Positions 1 through 6,529 of a stretch of 6,746 nucleotides of DNA are shown here, one piece after another. This DNA comes from Burkholderiaceae bacterium (GTDB lineage Bacteria; Pseudomonadota; Gammaproteobacteria; Burkholderiales; Burkholderiaceae): positions 1 to 6,746 of the forward strand of contig JASLEM010000584.1 of NCBI GenBank assembly GCA_030151165.1, written 5' to 3'. Below the pieces are notes generated by a model. The model ran no database searches. It was not told where the DNA came from and saw nothing but the letters and a program-made list of their open reading frames with translations. Within the stretch, counting starts at the first letter, position 1; each line of letters starts with the position of its first letter. Position numbers and translations under genes: made by a program.

Positions 1-360
1 CGACACCGTGCCGCTGGAGCGCTTGATCCACTCGCTGCGCGGTGTGCGTCCGCGCGAGCGCATGTCCTCCGAGAAGGACGTCAGCTTCGCGAAGTTCTTG
101 TCGATCCGCGTCGAGACGAAGTTGCCCGAGCCCTGGCGCTGGTCGAGGAAGCCTTCGTCGGCCAGGCCCTGGATCGCCTTGCGCACCGTGATGCGCGAGA
201 CGCCGAGGTCGGCCGCGAGCTGGCGCTCGGACGGCAGCGCGTCGTCGGGGCCGAGGACGCGTTTCTCGATCGCCTCCCGCAGCGCGCGTTGCAGCTGCTG
301 GTAGAGCGGTTGACTGCCGTCGGGATCGAGCGTGTTGAGGAGTTCTGCCAGCGCGCTCAT
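1..360 (-). CDS. GntR-family transcriptional regulator, HutC/UTRA type (N-terminal part, cut by window edge)
   Basis: Only the first 120 residues are inside the window and the reading frame is open to the edge. The start is the ATG at 360-358, preceded by a good ribosome binding site, AAGGG (371-367, minus strand), six bases upstream. Residues about 17-83 form a GntR winged helix: PLYQQLQRALREAI at 18-31, LPSERQLAADLGVSRITVRKA at about 42-62 holding the recognition helix, and the wing QRQGSGNFV at 74-82. From residue 90 the sequence KNFAKLTSFSEDMRSRG is the usual entry to a UTRA effector domain, which puts it in the HutC subfamily with NagR/YvoA and DasR. Those relatives repress amino-sugar uptake and catabolism genes and are released by sugar phosphates. 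It is divergent from the TonB-dependent receptor at 757, and a site resembling the operator of these regulators lies between the two genes. Control of that receptor and of itself is inferred. The effector cannot be read because most of the UTRA domain is missing. Confidence 0.93.
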   Translation of the reverse strand, partial: MSALAELLNTLDPDGSQPLYQQLQRALREAIEKRVLGPDDALPSERQLAADLGVSRITVRKAIQGLADEGFLDQRQGSGNFVSTRIDKNFAKLTSFSEDMRSRGRTPRSEWIKRSSGTVS

Positions 361-410
361 TGCGTGCCCTTATTCGTGTGGTCCGGGAAGCTGCGATGCG
401 CGGTCCGCAG

Positions 411-431
411 GCCGGACGGGGGTCGTCCGGC
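411..431. repeat. GC-rich inverted repeat (8-bp stem, 5-nt loop)
   Basis: GCCGGACG (411-418) and CGTCCGGC (424-431) are perfect inverted copies around the loop GGGGT. The repeat lies about 50 bases upstream of the regulator's start codon. No T-run follows on either strand, so it is not a standard terminator. It could be a leader hairpin of the regulator mRNA or a protein-binding site; the sequence does not decide. Confidence 0.55.
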
Positions 432-561
432 ATGAGAAGCGTTCGCAACGCGCCGAGCATACCACTCAGGCACCAAATTACGGTGAAGCGCACCACCAGC
501 GCGAGCCGCGGCACCTTGGCCGTGCGGATCGCGTATTTCACAGGAGACCGGGTGGTCAACG

Positions 562-576
562 GTTTGTTGCGCAAAC
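562..576. promoter_or_regulatory. Small inverted repeat GTTTG-N5-CAAAC, possible operator
   Basis: GTTTG (562-566) and CAAAC (572-576) are inverted copies, and the 8-base palindrome TTGCGCAA (567-574) is nested out of register with them. The element sits about 40 bases upstream of the GntR-like operator, in the control region of the receptor. It looks like a binding site for a dimeric regulator, but short palindromes arise by chance and no cognate protein can be named. Confidence 0.25.
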
Positions 577-604
577 GCGATATGAGGGTAAACGCAGAGG
601 ACGA

Positions 605-616
605 TGGTCTAGACTG
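605..616. promoter_or_regulatory. Candidate GntR (DasR/NagR-type) operator
   Basis: TGGTCTAGACTG matches 10 of 12 positions of the TGGTCTAGACCA core bound by the HutC-type GntR regulators DasR (dre site) and B. subtilis NagR/YvoA. The 8-base centre GTCTAGAC (607-614) is a perfect palindrome and the left arm TGG is intact; the right arm reads TG instead of CA. It lies between the divergent gntR-type gene and the receptor gene, about 140 bases before the receptor's ATG. Consensus recalled from family knowledge; binding by this protein is inferred. Confidence 0.55.
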
Positions 617-625
617 GTTGTACAG

Positions 626-650
626 TGGTACTACCCTATCGAATACCAGG
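626..650. promoter_or_regulatory. Clustered TGGTA/TACC half-sites next to the GntR-like operator
   Basis: GGTA-C-TACC (627-635) is a 9-base odd palindrome, and AATACCAGG (642-650) carries another ACCA-type half-site in inverted orientation. Together with the operator at 605-616 this makes about 45 bases dense in TGGT/ACCA words. They could be extra binding sites of the same repressor overlapping the receptor promoter (possible -10 TATCGA, 637-642). This is inference from spacing and similarity. Confidence 0.35.
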
Positions 651-745
651 TTTCTAGCCCGAGGGTGCACCGTCTGAAGCGCGAGAGACGGCACGACCCA
701 ACCCCCAACCGGCTGCGTTCCCCGAAGAAATGCTGCCACCCGAAA

Positions 746-752
746 AGAGGAG
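746..752 (+). promoter_or_regulatory. Ribosome binding site that fixes the receptor start
   Basis: AGAGGAG lies four bases before the ATG at 757. An in-frame ATG at 730 has no such signal and would place nine charged or proline-containing residues before a normal signal peptide, so 757 is the preferred start. Confidence 0.8.
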
Positions 753-756
753 CCCC

Positions 757-3516
757 ATGAAGACGAAACTCACGCCCATTGCAGCTGCCGCTGCGGTAGC
801 GCTCGCCGGAGCCGTCGCGGCACCGGCGTTCGCGCAGTCCGCCGCCGCGCCCGCACCCGCTGCTTCCGCTTCGTCCGCCCGCAGCGCCAACGTGCAGCAA
901 GTCGAGGTGACCGGCATCCGGGGTTCCCTGCAGCAATCGCTCACCCAGAAGCGCAACGCCGAGACGCACGTCGAAGTGATCACCGCGGAAGACGTGGGCA
1001 AGCTGCCGGACAAGAACATCGCCGATTCGCTGCAGCACGTCCCCGGCGTGACGATCAGCTCCGCGGGTGCCAATGAAGGCGGCTTCGACGAAAGCGACCG
1101 CGTCTCGATGCGCGGTACCGGCCCGAGCCTGACGCAGACCCTGATCAACGGCCACTCGGTCGCGTCGGGCGACTGGTTCGTACTGGACCAGACCGGCACC
1201 GTCGGCCGCAGCGTCAGCTACACGCTGCTTCCGAGCGAGCTGGTCGGCAGCGTCGTCGTGCACAAGTCCTCGCAGGCGAGCCTCATCGAAGGCGGCGTCG
1301 CGGGCTCGGTGGACATCATCACGCGCCGGCCGCTGGATGCCCACAAGCAGTTCAGCGCCGAGGCGAGCATCGGCGCCGTCTACGCCGACCTGCCGGGCAA
1401 GACGGATCCGCAGGCCAGCGGCCTGATCAGCTGGAAGAACGAGGCCGGCACGCTGGGCATCCTGGCGCAGGCCTTCTACGAGAAGCGGCACCTGCGCCGC
1501 GACGGCGTCGAAGAACTCGGCTATGAACAGATCAAGGCCGGCAGCCCGATCGCCATCGCCCATCCCGATCTCGCGAACGTCTGGTATCCCGAGTCGATCG
1601 GCGCCGCGCTGTTCACGCAGGAGCGCAAGCGCACCGGCGGCCTGATCGACGTCGAACTGAAGCCCAACGCCGACACGACGCTGGACCTCAACGCCTTCTA
1701 CTCGAAGCTCGAGGCGACGAACTACAACCGCAACTACCTGCTCTGGGGCACGCACTTCATCAACCAGGGCCAGGGCCAGGCGCCGAACCCCGGATACATC
1801 GTGAAGAACGGCACCCTCGTCTCGGCGTCCTTCTCGCCGACGGACGCCAGCGGCGCCGCGGTGCAGCATGGCATCTACGACGAGATCTCGCGCCCCGGCG
1901 AGGCTTCGGACTCGAAGTTCATCAGCTTCGACGGCGACTTCCGCCTCACCGACAAGCTGAAGGTCGGCACGAAGCTGGGCTTCACCAACGGCGAGGGCCT
2001 CACGCCGTCGCAGGACGTGCTCGAAGCCGACATCAAGGGCACGGGCGGCCAGTACCAGTTGAACGGCGTCAACTCGGCGCCCAGCTTCTCGCTCCCCGGC
2101 GGCAACAACACGACGCCGTTCGGCGGGAACGCATCGCTCGACTGGATCTTCGGCGACCAGGACACCAAGACGATCGACAAGGAGAACTGGCAGCAGATCG
2201 ACGGCACCTACGACGTCGAGATGGGCCCGCTGGTCTCGCTGAAGTTCGGCGCCCGCGCGACCGACCACCGCCGCGAGGCGCTGCACATCGTCGCCCAGGG
2301 CCCGATCAGCAACCCGACGACCGGCCTGAGCCCGTTCGACAACGCCAACTGGCCGCAGACGTTCTCGAACTACCCGAGCGACTTCGGTTCGGGCCTCGGT
2401 GGTTCGATCCCGTCGGGCATCTGGTACTACACGCCGGCGCAGCTGGCGGCGTTCGATGCGGCGTACACGAACCGCGATCCGTCCACGCGCGAGTACTACC
2501 CGCACGAGTTCTCGGTGCATGAGACCACCGACGCCGGCTACCTCCAGGGCAACCTGGAAGGCAACATGTGGGCCGGCGACTTCGGCGTGCGCATCGTCAA
2601 CACCGGCGAGCATGTCCTGACGTTCCAGCCGGCCGCGGCGACGACGCCGGGCGCGCTGCTCAACTCGGCGTTCGGCCCGTTCCTGCCCGTCACGACGAAC
2701 CACAGCTACACCGACGTGCTCCCGAGCGGCAACCTGAAGTTCGACCTGACGAAGACCGTCGTCGCGCGCTTCGCGGCGTCCCGCACCATGACCCGCGCGG
2801 ACTATTCGGCGCTGGCCGGCACCGTCAGCCTCACGCCGCCGGCGGTGGCGGGTGGCATCGGATCCGGGACGGCCGGCAACCCCGACCTGAAGCCGATCAC
2901 GTCGAACAACGCCGACGCATCGCTCGAGTGGTACTTCGCGGATCGCGCGTTGCTGTCGGCCAGCGCGTTCTACATGGACCTGACCAACTACATCGGCTAC
3001 GGCCAGGTGCAGAAGACCTACAAGACCTTCGACACGAACAATCCCAACGGCGCCAACGTCGACTACCTGCTCTCGCTGCCGATCAACAGCAAGGGCAAGG
3101 TCAAGGGACTCGAGTTCGCCTACGAGCAGCCGCTGTTCGGCAACTTCGGCGTGAACGCGAACTACACGTACACGGACGCCAAGGAAAACGGCGGCGGCGC
3201 GCTGGTGGGCGCCTCGAAGAACACCTACAACCTGGGTGCCTACTTCGAGAACGACCTGCTCAACGCGCGGGTGGCGTACAACCACCGCTCGTCGTTCTAC
3301 AGCGGCCTGGACCGCGAGACGGCGTTCTACCAGGCGGCGGTGGGCGATCTGTCGGCGTCGTTGGGCCTGACGGTCTCGAAGAACCTCAGCTTCCAGATCG
3401 ACGGTCGCAACCTGAACAATCCGAAGCTGAAGTACTACGCGCTGAACACGGACCAGCCGCGCTCGATCTACGAGAACGGCCGCCAGTACTACGTGTCGAT
3501 GCGCTTCAAGTACTGA
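757..3516 (+). CDS. TonB-dependent outer-membrane receptor (Xanthomonas/Caulobacter-type family)
   Basis: A complete 919-residue receptor that should import a nutrient too large for porins, powered by TonB-ExbB-ExbD. Residues 1-26 are a Sec signal peptide (MKTK start, Ala-rich core, cleavage after AFA). A Ser/Ala/Pro linker (about 27-45) leads to the TonB box VEVTG (49-53). The plug shows KLPDKNIADSLQ (82-93), PGV (96-98), MRGTGPS (118-124), LINGH (129-133) and EGGVAGSVDIITRRP (178-192). The rest is a long beta barrel ending in VSMRFKY, with the terminal aromatic residue expected for BAM-dependent assembly. Length and motifs fit the TonB-Xanth-Caul family (TIGR01782), whose members often import glycans. 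A terminator follows, so it is probably transcribed alone. The adjacent GntR-type gene and operator suggest control by a sugar-phosphate signal. Amino-sugar or chitin-derived oligosaccharides are a plausible cargo, but the barrel sequence does not prove it. Confidence 0.95.
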   Translation: MKTKLTPIAAAAAVALAGAVAAPAFAQSAAAPAPAASASSARSANVQQVEVTGIRGSLQQSLTQKRNAETHVEVITAEDVGKLPDKNIADSLQHVPGVTISSAGANEGGFDESDRVSMRGTGPSLTQTLINGHSVASGDWFVLDQTGTVGRSVSYTLLPSELVGSVVVHKSSQASLIEGGVAGSVDIITRRPLDAHKQFSAEASIGAVYADLPGKTDPQASGLISWKNEAGTLGILAQAFYEKRHLRRDGVEELGYEQIKAGSPIAIAHPDLANVWYPESIGAALFTQERKRTGGLIDVELKPNADTTLDLNAFYSKLEATNYNRNYLLWGTHFINQGQGQAPNPGYIVKNGTLVSASFSPTDASGAAVQHGIYDEISRPGEASDSKFISFDGDFRLTDKLKVGTKLGFTNGEGLTPSQDVLEADIKGTGGQYQLNGVNSAPSFSLPGGNNTTPFGGNASLDWIFGDQDTKTIDKENWQQIDGTYDVEMGPLVSLKFGARATDHRREALHIVAQGPISNPTTGLSPFDNANWPQTFSNYPSDFGSGLGGSIPSGIWYYTPAQLAAFDAAYTNRDPSTREYYPHEFSVHETTDAGYLQGNLEGNMWAGDFGVRIVNTGEHVLTFQPAAATTPGALLNSAFGPFLPVTTNHSYTDVLPSGNLKFDLTKTVVARFAASRTMTRADYSALAGTVSLTPPAVAGGIGSGTAGNPDLKPITSNNADASLEWYFADRALLSASAFYMDLTNYIGYGQVQKTYKTFDTNNPNGANVDYLLSLPINSKGKVKGLEFAYEQPLFGNFGVNANYTYTDAKENGGGALVGASKNTYNLGAYFENDLLNARVAYNHRSSFYSGLDRETAFYQAAVGDLSASLGLTVSKNLSFQIDGRNLNNPKLKYYALNTDQPRSIYENGRQYYVSMRFKY

Positions 3517-3533
3517 AGCGCGAGCTCGGATGA

Positions 3534-3551
3534 CGCCCGCACGCGCGGGCG
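3534..3551. repeat. GC-rich hairpin after the receptor gene
   Basis: CGCCCGC (3534-3540) and GCGGGCG (3545-3551) form a perfect 7-bp stem with the loop ACGC, 17 bases after the receptor stop. There is no T-run next to it. It may protect the mRNA end or help the terminator that follows directly. Confidence 0.5.
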
Positions 3552-3556
3552 ATCAC

Positions 3557-3593
3557 AACGGCGGTGGCCTCGCGGCGACCGCCGTTTTCTTTT
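3557..3593 (+). terminator. Intrinsic (rho-independent) terminator of the receptor gene
   Basis: AACGGCGGT (3557-3565) pairs perfectly with ACCGCCGTT (3578-3586). The loop can add a GCC/GGC helix (3567-3569 with 3574-3576) closed by TCGC. The T-rich tract TTTTCTTTT runs over 3585-3593. On the minus strand the hairpin is not followed by a T-run, so it should serve the receptor transcript and not the convergent cupin gene, whose stop codon lies about 30 bases beyond. Confidence 0.88.
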
Positions 3594-3621
3594 GTGCAGG
3601 CGCCGCGCCGCGGCCTGGCGA

Positions 3622-4653
3622 CTATTTGCCGAGCAGCTTGAGCAGTGCCGCGCGCGCGTGGGCGTGCTGCTCCGGCGTCATCGTCCCCAGCAGGCTGCGG
3701 CGTTCCTCCGGAATGTGGCCGGCGACGTCGCGCTCGGTGTCGAACACGTAGTGCTCGAAGACCTCGCGCCACGCGCGTCGCTGCGCCGGCGGCAGGCCGC
3801 GCAACGCGGCGACCGCGTGCAGCAGGCTGGGCAGCGCGAAGGGCGGCGTCGCATGGCCCGGCGCGGCGCGCACCCACCAGTAGTTCACCAGCATGTTGAC
3901 GCGCTCGAGTGACTGCACGTGATGCCACCAAAGCGGCGGGATGTAGATCGCGTCGCCGGGCTCGAGCACCGCGGTGCGCGCGTGCGCCAGCGCGTCACGC
4001 GCACGCGGGAAGCGCTGGAAGTCCGGGTGGGCGAAGTCGACCAGCGACAGCGGCGTGCCGGCCGGGGCGTGGTCGATCGGGCCGACGTACAGGTTCTCGA
4101 CCTGCGCCGTCGGGAACAGCGTGAAGCGACGGCGGCCCGCGACGCAGCACGCGACGTTGTGCGACTCGTCGAAATGCGCGGGCGTCGTGATCGCCGTGCC
4201 GAACCACAGGCGCGGCGCGACGTCCGCATCGAGCAGCGGCATCACGTTGTCTTCCGCGAAGCCGGGCAGGCAGGCGGGGATCAGCGCGCTCTGCACGGCC
4301 ACCGCGGGTGCGCGCTCGAAGCGGGCATAGCGCAGCACCTGCTCGAGCACCTGCGTCACGGGCAGCTCGTTGCGCAGGAAGTTGAAGCCGGCCATCGACG
4401 CGTCGTAGAAGATGCGGCCGTCCTCTTCCGGCCGCGTCATCAATGCCGTGACCGGCGTCGCGTTGTCGAAGTCCGCGAGGTACTGCGCGATCGCCATCGG
4501 CGATTCCCGCCCGCGCACCACGGCCGGCCAATGCGAAACGAGGCCGCGTATCACGCCCGGTTCCTCGCTGGCGATGACTTCGGCCTCGAACCGCGAGCGG
4601 TCCACCGCCTTCCATTCGCGCAGCGCAGGGAGTGTCGAAAGCAGGTCGGGCAT
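3622..4653 (-). CDS. Cupin_8/JmjC-like protein, putative Fe(II)/2-oxoglutarate-type oxygenase
   Basis: A 343-residue protein with the layout of the cupin_8 (JmjC-like, PF13621) family. The opening LREWKAVDRSRFEAEVIASEE and VIRGLVSHWPAVV (34-46) are typical. The metal site is visible: HFD at 160-162 gives the HxD pair, and PGDAIYIPPLWWHHV (232-246) gives the distal histidine, most likely H244. GRRRFTLFP (173-181) sits where a basic residue often binds 2-oxoglutarate. The ATG at 4653 begins the family-like sequence; it has no clear Shine-Dalgarno. An upstream in-frame ATG at 4713 would add 20 residues, including an AGG codon, and overlap the divergent promoter. It is convergent with the receptor and divergent from the halogenase. 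Cupin-like proteins of this kind recur beside TonB-dependent receptors and tryptophan-halogenase-like proteins in Xanthomonas and Caulobacter relatives. No signal peptide is seen, so it should be cytoplasmic. The substrate is unknown. Confidence 0.88.
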   Translation of the reverse strand: MPDLLSTLPALREWKAVDRSRFEAEVIASEEPGVIRGLVSHWPAVVRGRESPMAIAQYLADFDNATPVTALMTRPEEDGRIFYDASMAGFNFLRNELPVTQVLEQVLRYARFERAPAVAVQSALIPACLPGFAEDNVMPLLDADVAPRLWFGTAITTPAHFDESHNVACCVAGRRRFTLFPTAQVENLYVGPIDHAPAGTPLSLVDFAHPDFQRFPRARDALAHARTAVLEPGDAIYIPPLWWHHVQSLERVNMLVNYWWVRAAPGHATPPFALPSLLHAVAALRGLPPAQRRAWREVFEHYVFDTERDVAGHIPEERRSLLGTMTPEQHAHARAALLKLLGK

Positions 4654-4697
4654 GGACGAGGGTGAATGTGCGCCGACGCTGCGACGGCGCGCCAGGA

Positions 4698-4720
4698 TGG
4701 CCCTATGATACATAGAACCA
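4698..4720. promoter_or_regulatory. Palindromic divergent promoter/operator between the cupin and halogenase genes
   Basis: The 90-base gap between the two divergent genes contains the extended palindrome TGG-N2-CTATG-ATA-CATAG-N2-CCA, centred on 4709, with 8 of 11 base pairs symmetric. TATGAT (4704-4709, plus strand) is a near-perfect -10 for the halogenase, and TATCAT (4710-4705, minus strand) a good -10 for the cupin gene, so the two -10s nearly coincide. Start sites would fall near 4716 (plus) and 4698 (minus), leaving leaders of about 28 and 45 bases. Neither side has a good -35, which suggests activator dependence. The symmetric element could let one regulator control both genes. Promoter and operator roles are inferred. 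Confidence 0.5.
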
Positions 4721-4743
4721 CTAACGTACCAGCGACGCGCGCC

Positions 4744-6354
4744 ATGGAAGAAACGTCCACGTTGTTCAACCAGAACCTCGCCGCGTCCGCACGGCCGGCA
4801 GGGCCGCTGCCGGAACCGCCGATCCGGCACGTCGTGGTCGTCGGCGGCGGCACCGCAGGCTGGATGACGGCGCTGCTGCTCGCCAACTCGATCTACCGCG
4901 AACGCCTCCAGGTGACGGTCCTGGAATCGCCCACCGTCGGCATCATCGGCGTCGGCGAAGGTTCGACGCCCTGGCTGCGCGGCTTCTTCGACGGCCTGGG
5001 CATCGAGGAGCGCGAATGGATGCCGGCCTGCAACGCGACCTACAAGAGCGGCATCACGTTCGAGGGCTGGTCGACCCGCCCCGGCTACGAGCGCTACTTC
5101 CACCCGTTCGCGTCGATGCTGGACAACCTGACGATGCCGCAGTTCGTGCACAACGTGCACGCGCGGCTGAACGACGCCGACGTCCCCGCGCACCCCGACC
5201 CGTACTTCATCGCCGGCACGGTCGCCCGCAAGGGCCTCGCGCCGAAGCCGCAGCGCAGCTTCCCCTTCGACATCTGGTACGGCTACCACTTCGACTCCGC
5301 GCTGCTCGGCGCCTTCCTGCACACCAAGGCGCTGGAACGCGGCGTTCGCCATGTCGCCCGGCACATGAACGCGGTGACGCAGGACGAGCACGGCGACATC
5401 CGTGCCCTCGAACTCGACGGCGGGGACACCCTGGCCGCGGATCTCTTCATCGACTGCACCGGCTTCGCCTCGCTGCTGATCGGCAAGGCGCTGCGGACGC
5501 CGTACGTGCCGTTCGCCGAGAACCTGTTCAACGACGCGGCGATCGCGATGCCGACGCCGATCGACGGGCCGATCCTGCCGCAGACCGTCTCGACGGCGAT
5601 GCGCCATGGCTGGGCCTGGAAGATCCCGCTCACGAGCCGGTACGGCAACGGGTATGTCTACAGCAGCGCGCATTGCTCGGCGGACGAGGCCGAGACCGAG
5701 CTGCGCACGCGCCTCGGGCTGCTCGATGCGGACGTGCCGGCGCGCCATCTCAAGATGCGTGTCGGCCGCATGACCAAGCACTGGAACCGCAATTGCGTCG
5801 CCGTCGGGCTGTCGCAGGGTTTCATCGAGCCGCTCGAGGCGACCGCGCTCCTGTTCGTGCAGCGCACCGCGGCGGCGTTCGTCGAAGCGCTGGAAAAAGG
5901 CGACCTGGGCGAGACCGCGCGCACCGCCTTCAATGACCGCGTCAACGCGCAGTTCGAGAACACCCGCGACTACATCGTCACGCACTACAAGACGAACACG
6001 CGCACCGACACCGAGTACTGGCGCGCCAATGCCGCCAACACGAACCTGTCGGAGCCGCTGACGCGCCTCCTGAGCACCTGGCTCGCGAGCCGCCCGATCG
6101 CGCCGGGACTCGAGAACGGCACGTTCGGGCGCGGCTATCCGGCGATGTCGTGGTACTGCCTGCTCGCGGGCGTCGGCCTGTTTCCGGAGGACGAGCGCCT
6201 GCGTGAGCCGACGCCCAAGGAAGCGAAGTACGACCTGGCCAGCATCGACAACCTGCTCGAACGCAGCGCCCTGAACTTCCCCGATCACCGCGCGTGCCTG
6301 GCCGACATCCCGGCCAAGATCGTGGAGCGATCGCTGCAGATGTACATGTGGTGA
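4744..6354 (+). CDS. Flavin-dependent halogenase, tryptophan-halogenase family (PF04820)
   Basis: A 536-residue protein spanning the whole family length. FAD-dependent halogenases use FADH2, oxygen and halide to make hypohalous acid and pass it to a catalytic lysine. Seen here: GGGTAGW (34-40) for FAD binding, GVGEGSTP (69-76), the lysine matching PrnA K79 in NATYKSG (K101), the halogenase signature WAWKIP (290-295), and FIEPLE with E362 matching PrnA E346. By eye, PrnA H101 and F103 are kept (H120, F122), but E450, F454 and W455 appear as Thr, Gly and Tyr, so free tryptophan is an unlikely substrate. Start: ATGs at 4666 and 4705 are in frame, and 4705 has AGGA seven bases upstream. However, 4705-4743 uses ATA, AGA, ACT, GTA and CCA codons unlike the gene and overlaps the predicted promoter, so 4744 is preferred with moderate confidence. 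No flavin reductase partner is in the window. Confidence 0.92.
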   Translation: MEETSTLFNQNLAASARPAGPLPEPPIRHVVVVGGGTAGWMTALLLANSIYRERLQVTVLESPTVGIIGVGEGSTPWLRGFFDGLGIEEREWMPACNATYKSGITFEGWSTRPGYERYFHPFASMLDNLTMPQFVHNVHARLNDADVPAHPDPYFIAGTVARKGLAPKPQRSFPFDIWYGYHFDSALLGAFLHTKALERGVRHVARHMNAVTQDEHGDIRALELDGGDTLAADLFIDCTGFASLLIGKALRTPYVPFAENLFNDAAIAMPTPIDGPILPQTVSTAMRHGWAWKIPLTSRYGNGYVYSSAHCSADEAETELRTRLGLLDADVPARHLKMRVGRMTKHWNRNCVAVGLSQGFIEPLEATALLFVQRTAAAFVEALEKGDLGETARTAFNDRVNAQFENTRDYIVTHYKTNTRTDTEYWRANAANTNLSEPLTRLLSTWLASRPIAPGLENGTFGRGYPAMSWYCLLAGVGLFPEDERLREPTPKEAKYDLASIDNLLERSALNFPDHRACLADIPAKIVERSLQMYMW

Positions 6355-6376
6355 ACGCGGGCGCGCGCGCCGCGAT

Positions 6377-6422
6377 GCGCCGAGACGTCGGACGAAACGG
6401 CCAGGGCTGACGACGTCGGCGC
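6377..6422. repeat. Imperfect inverted and direct repeats downstream of the halogenase
   Basis: GCGCCGA (6377-6383) and TCGGCGC (6416-6422) are inverted copies 32 bases apart, and GACGTCGG occurs directly repeated at 6384-6391 and 6412-6419. A GC-only stretch with CGCGG/CCGCG arms (6356-6374) follows the stop codon. None has a T-run, so no intrinsic terminator can be called for the halogenase. Confidence 0.3.
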
Positions 6423-6529
6423 GCCTCGCGCGCACCGGATTTCCTGCATGCGTGCGCCGGTTTCGGGCGCGCGGTGGTCGATTGTTCGGTCGCCGCGCGG
6501 GCCGTGCGCTCGGACCATTGCAACGCGCG

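Larger units (their letters stand above)
361..756. other. Divergent intergenic control region between the gntR-type gene and the TonB-dependent receptor
   Basis: These 396 bases hold no convincing gene; open frames across them have no family resemblance. The half near the regulator is GC-rich and carries a strong hairpin (411-431). AT-richer pockets lie at about 456-480 and 577-655. On the minus strand, TATGCT (461-456) is a possible -10 for the regulator, without a clear -35. The part nearest the receptor carries TGGT/ACCA half-sites around 605-650. TATCGA at 637-642 is a possible -10 for the receptor, but it lacks a good -35 and would leave a leader of about 110 bases. Promoter positions are tentative. 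Confidence 0.6.

Noticed and set aside
332..760. Plus-strand frames across the intergenic region before the receptor (332-760 and 360-677)
   Set aside because: No ribosome binding site, no recognisable domain, and overlap with the operator-like and promoter-like elements.
631..3285. 884-codon open frame on the minus strand opposite the receptor
   Set aside because: The translation is dominated by Arg, Val and Ala with no family motif. It is the expected antisense shadow of GC-rich codons, whereas the plus strand encodes a full receptor with signal peptide, plug and barrel.
2399..3533. Alternative-frame plus-strand ORFs inside the receptor gene
   Set aside because: Low-complexity Arg-rich shadows in another frame; the receptor frame is continuous and motif-rich, so no frameshift is needed.
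6361..6374. Alternating GC run after the halogenase stop as Z-DNA or terminator
   Set aside because: The run is short, GC-rich DNA produces such runs by chance, and no T-tract follows.
4654..6435. Long minus-strand frame continuing upstream of the cupin gene through the halogenase, as if a 937-residue fusion
   Set aside because: Only the part from 4653 downward resembles a protein family. The upstream part is an Arg/Val-rich shadow of the halogenase, and the halogenase itself is complete on the plus strand.
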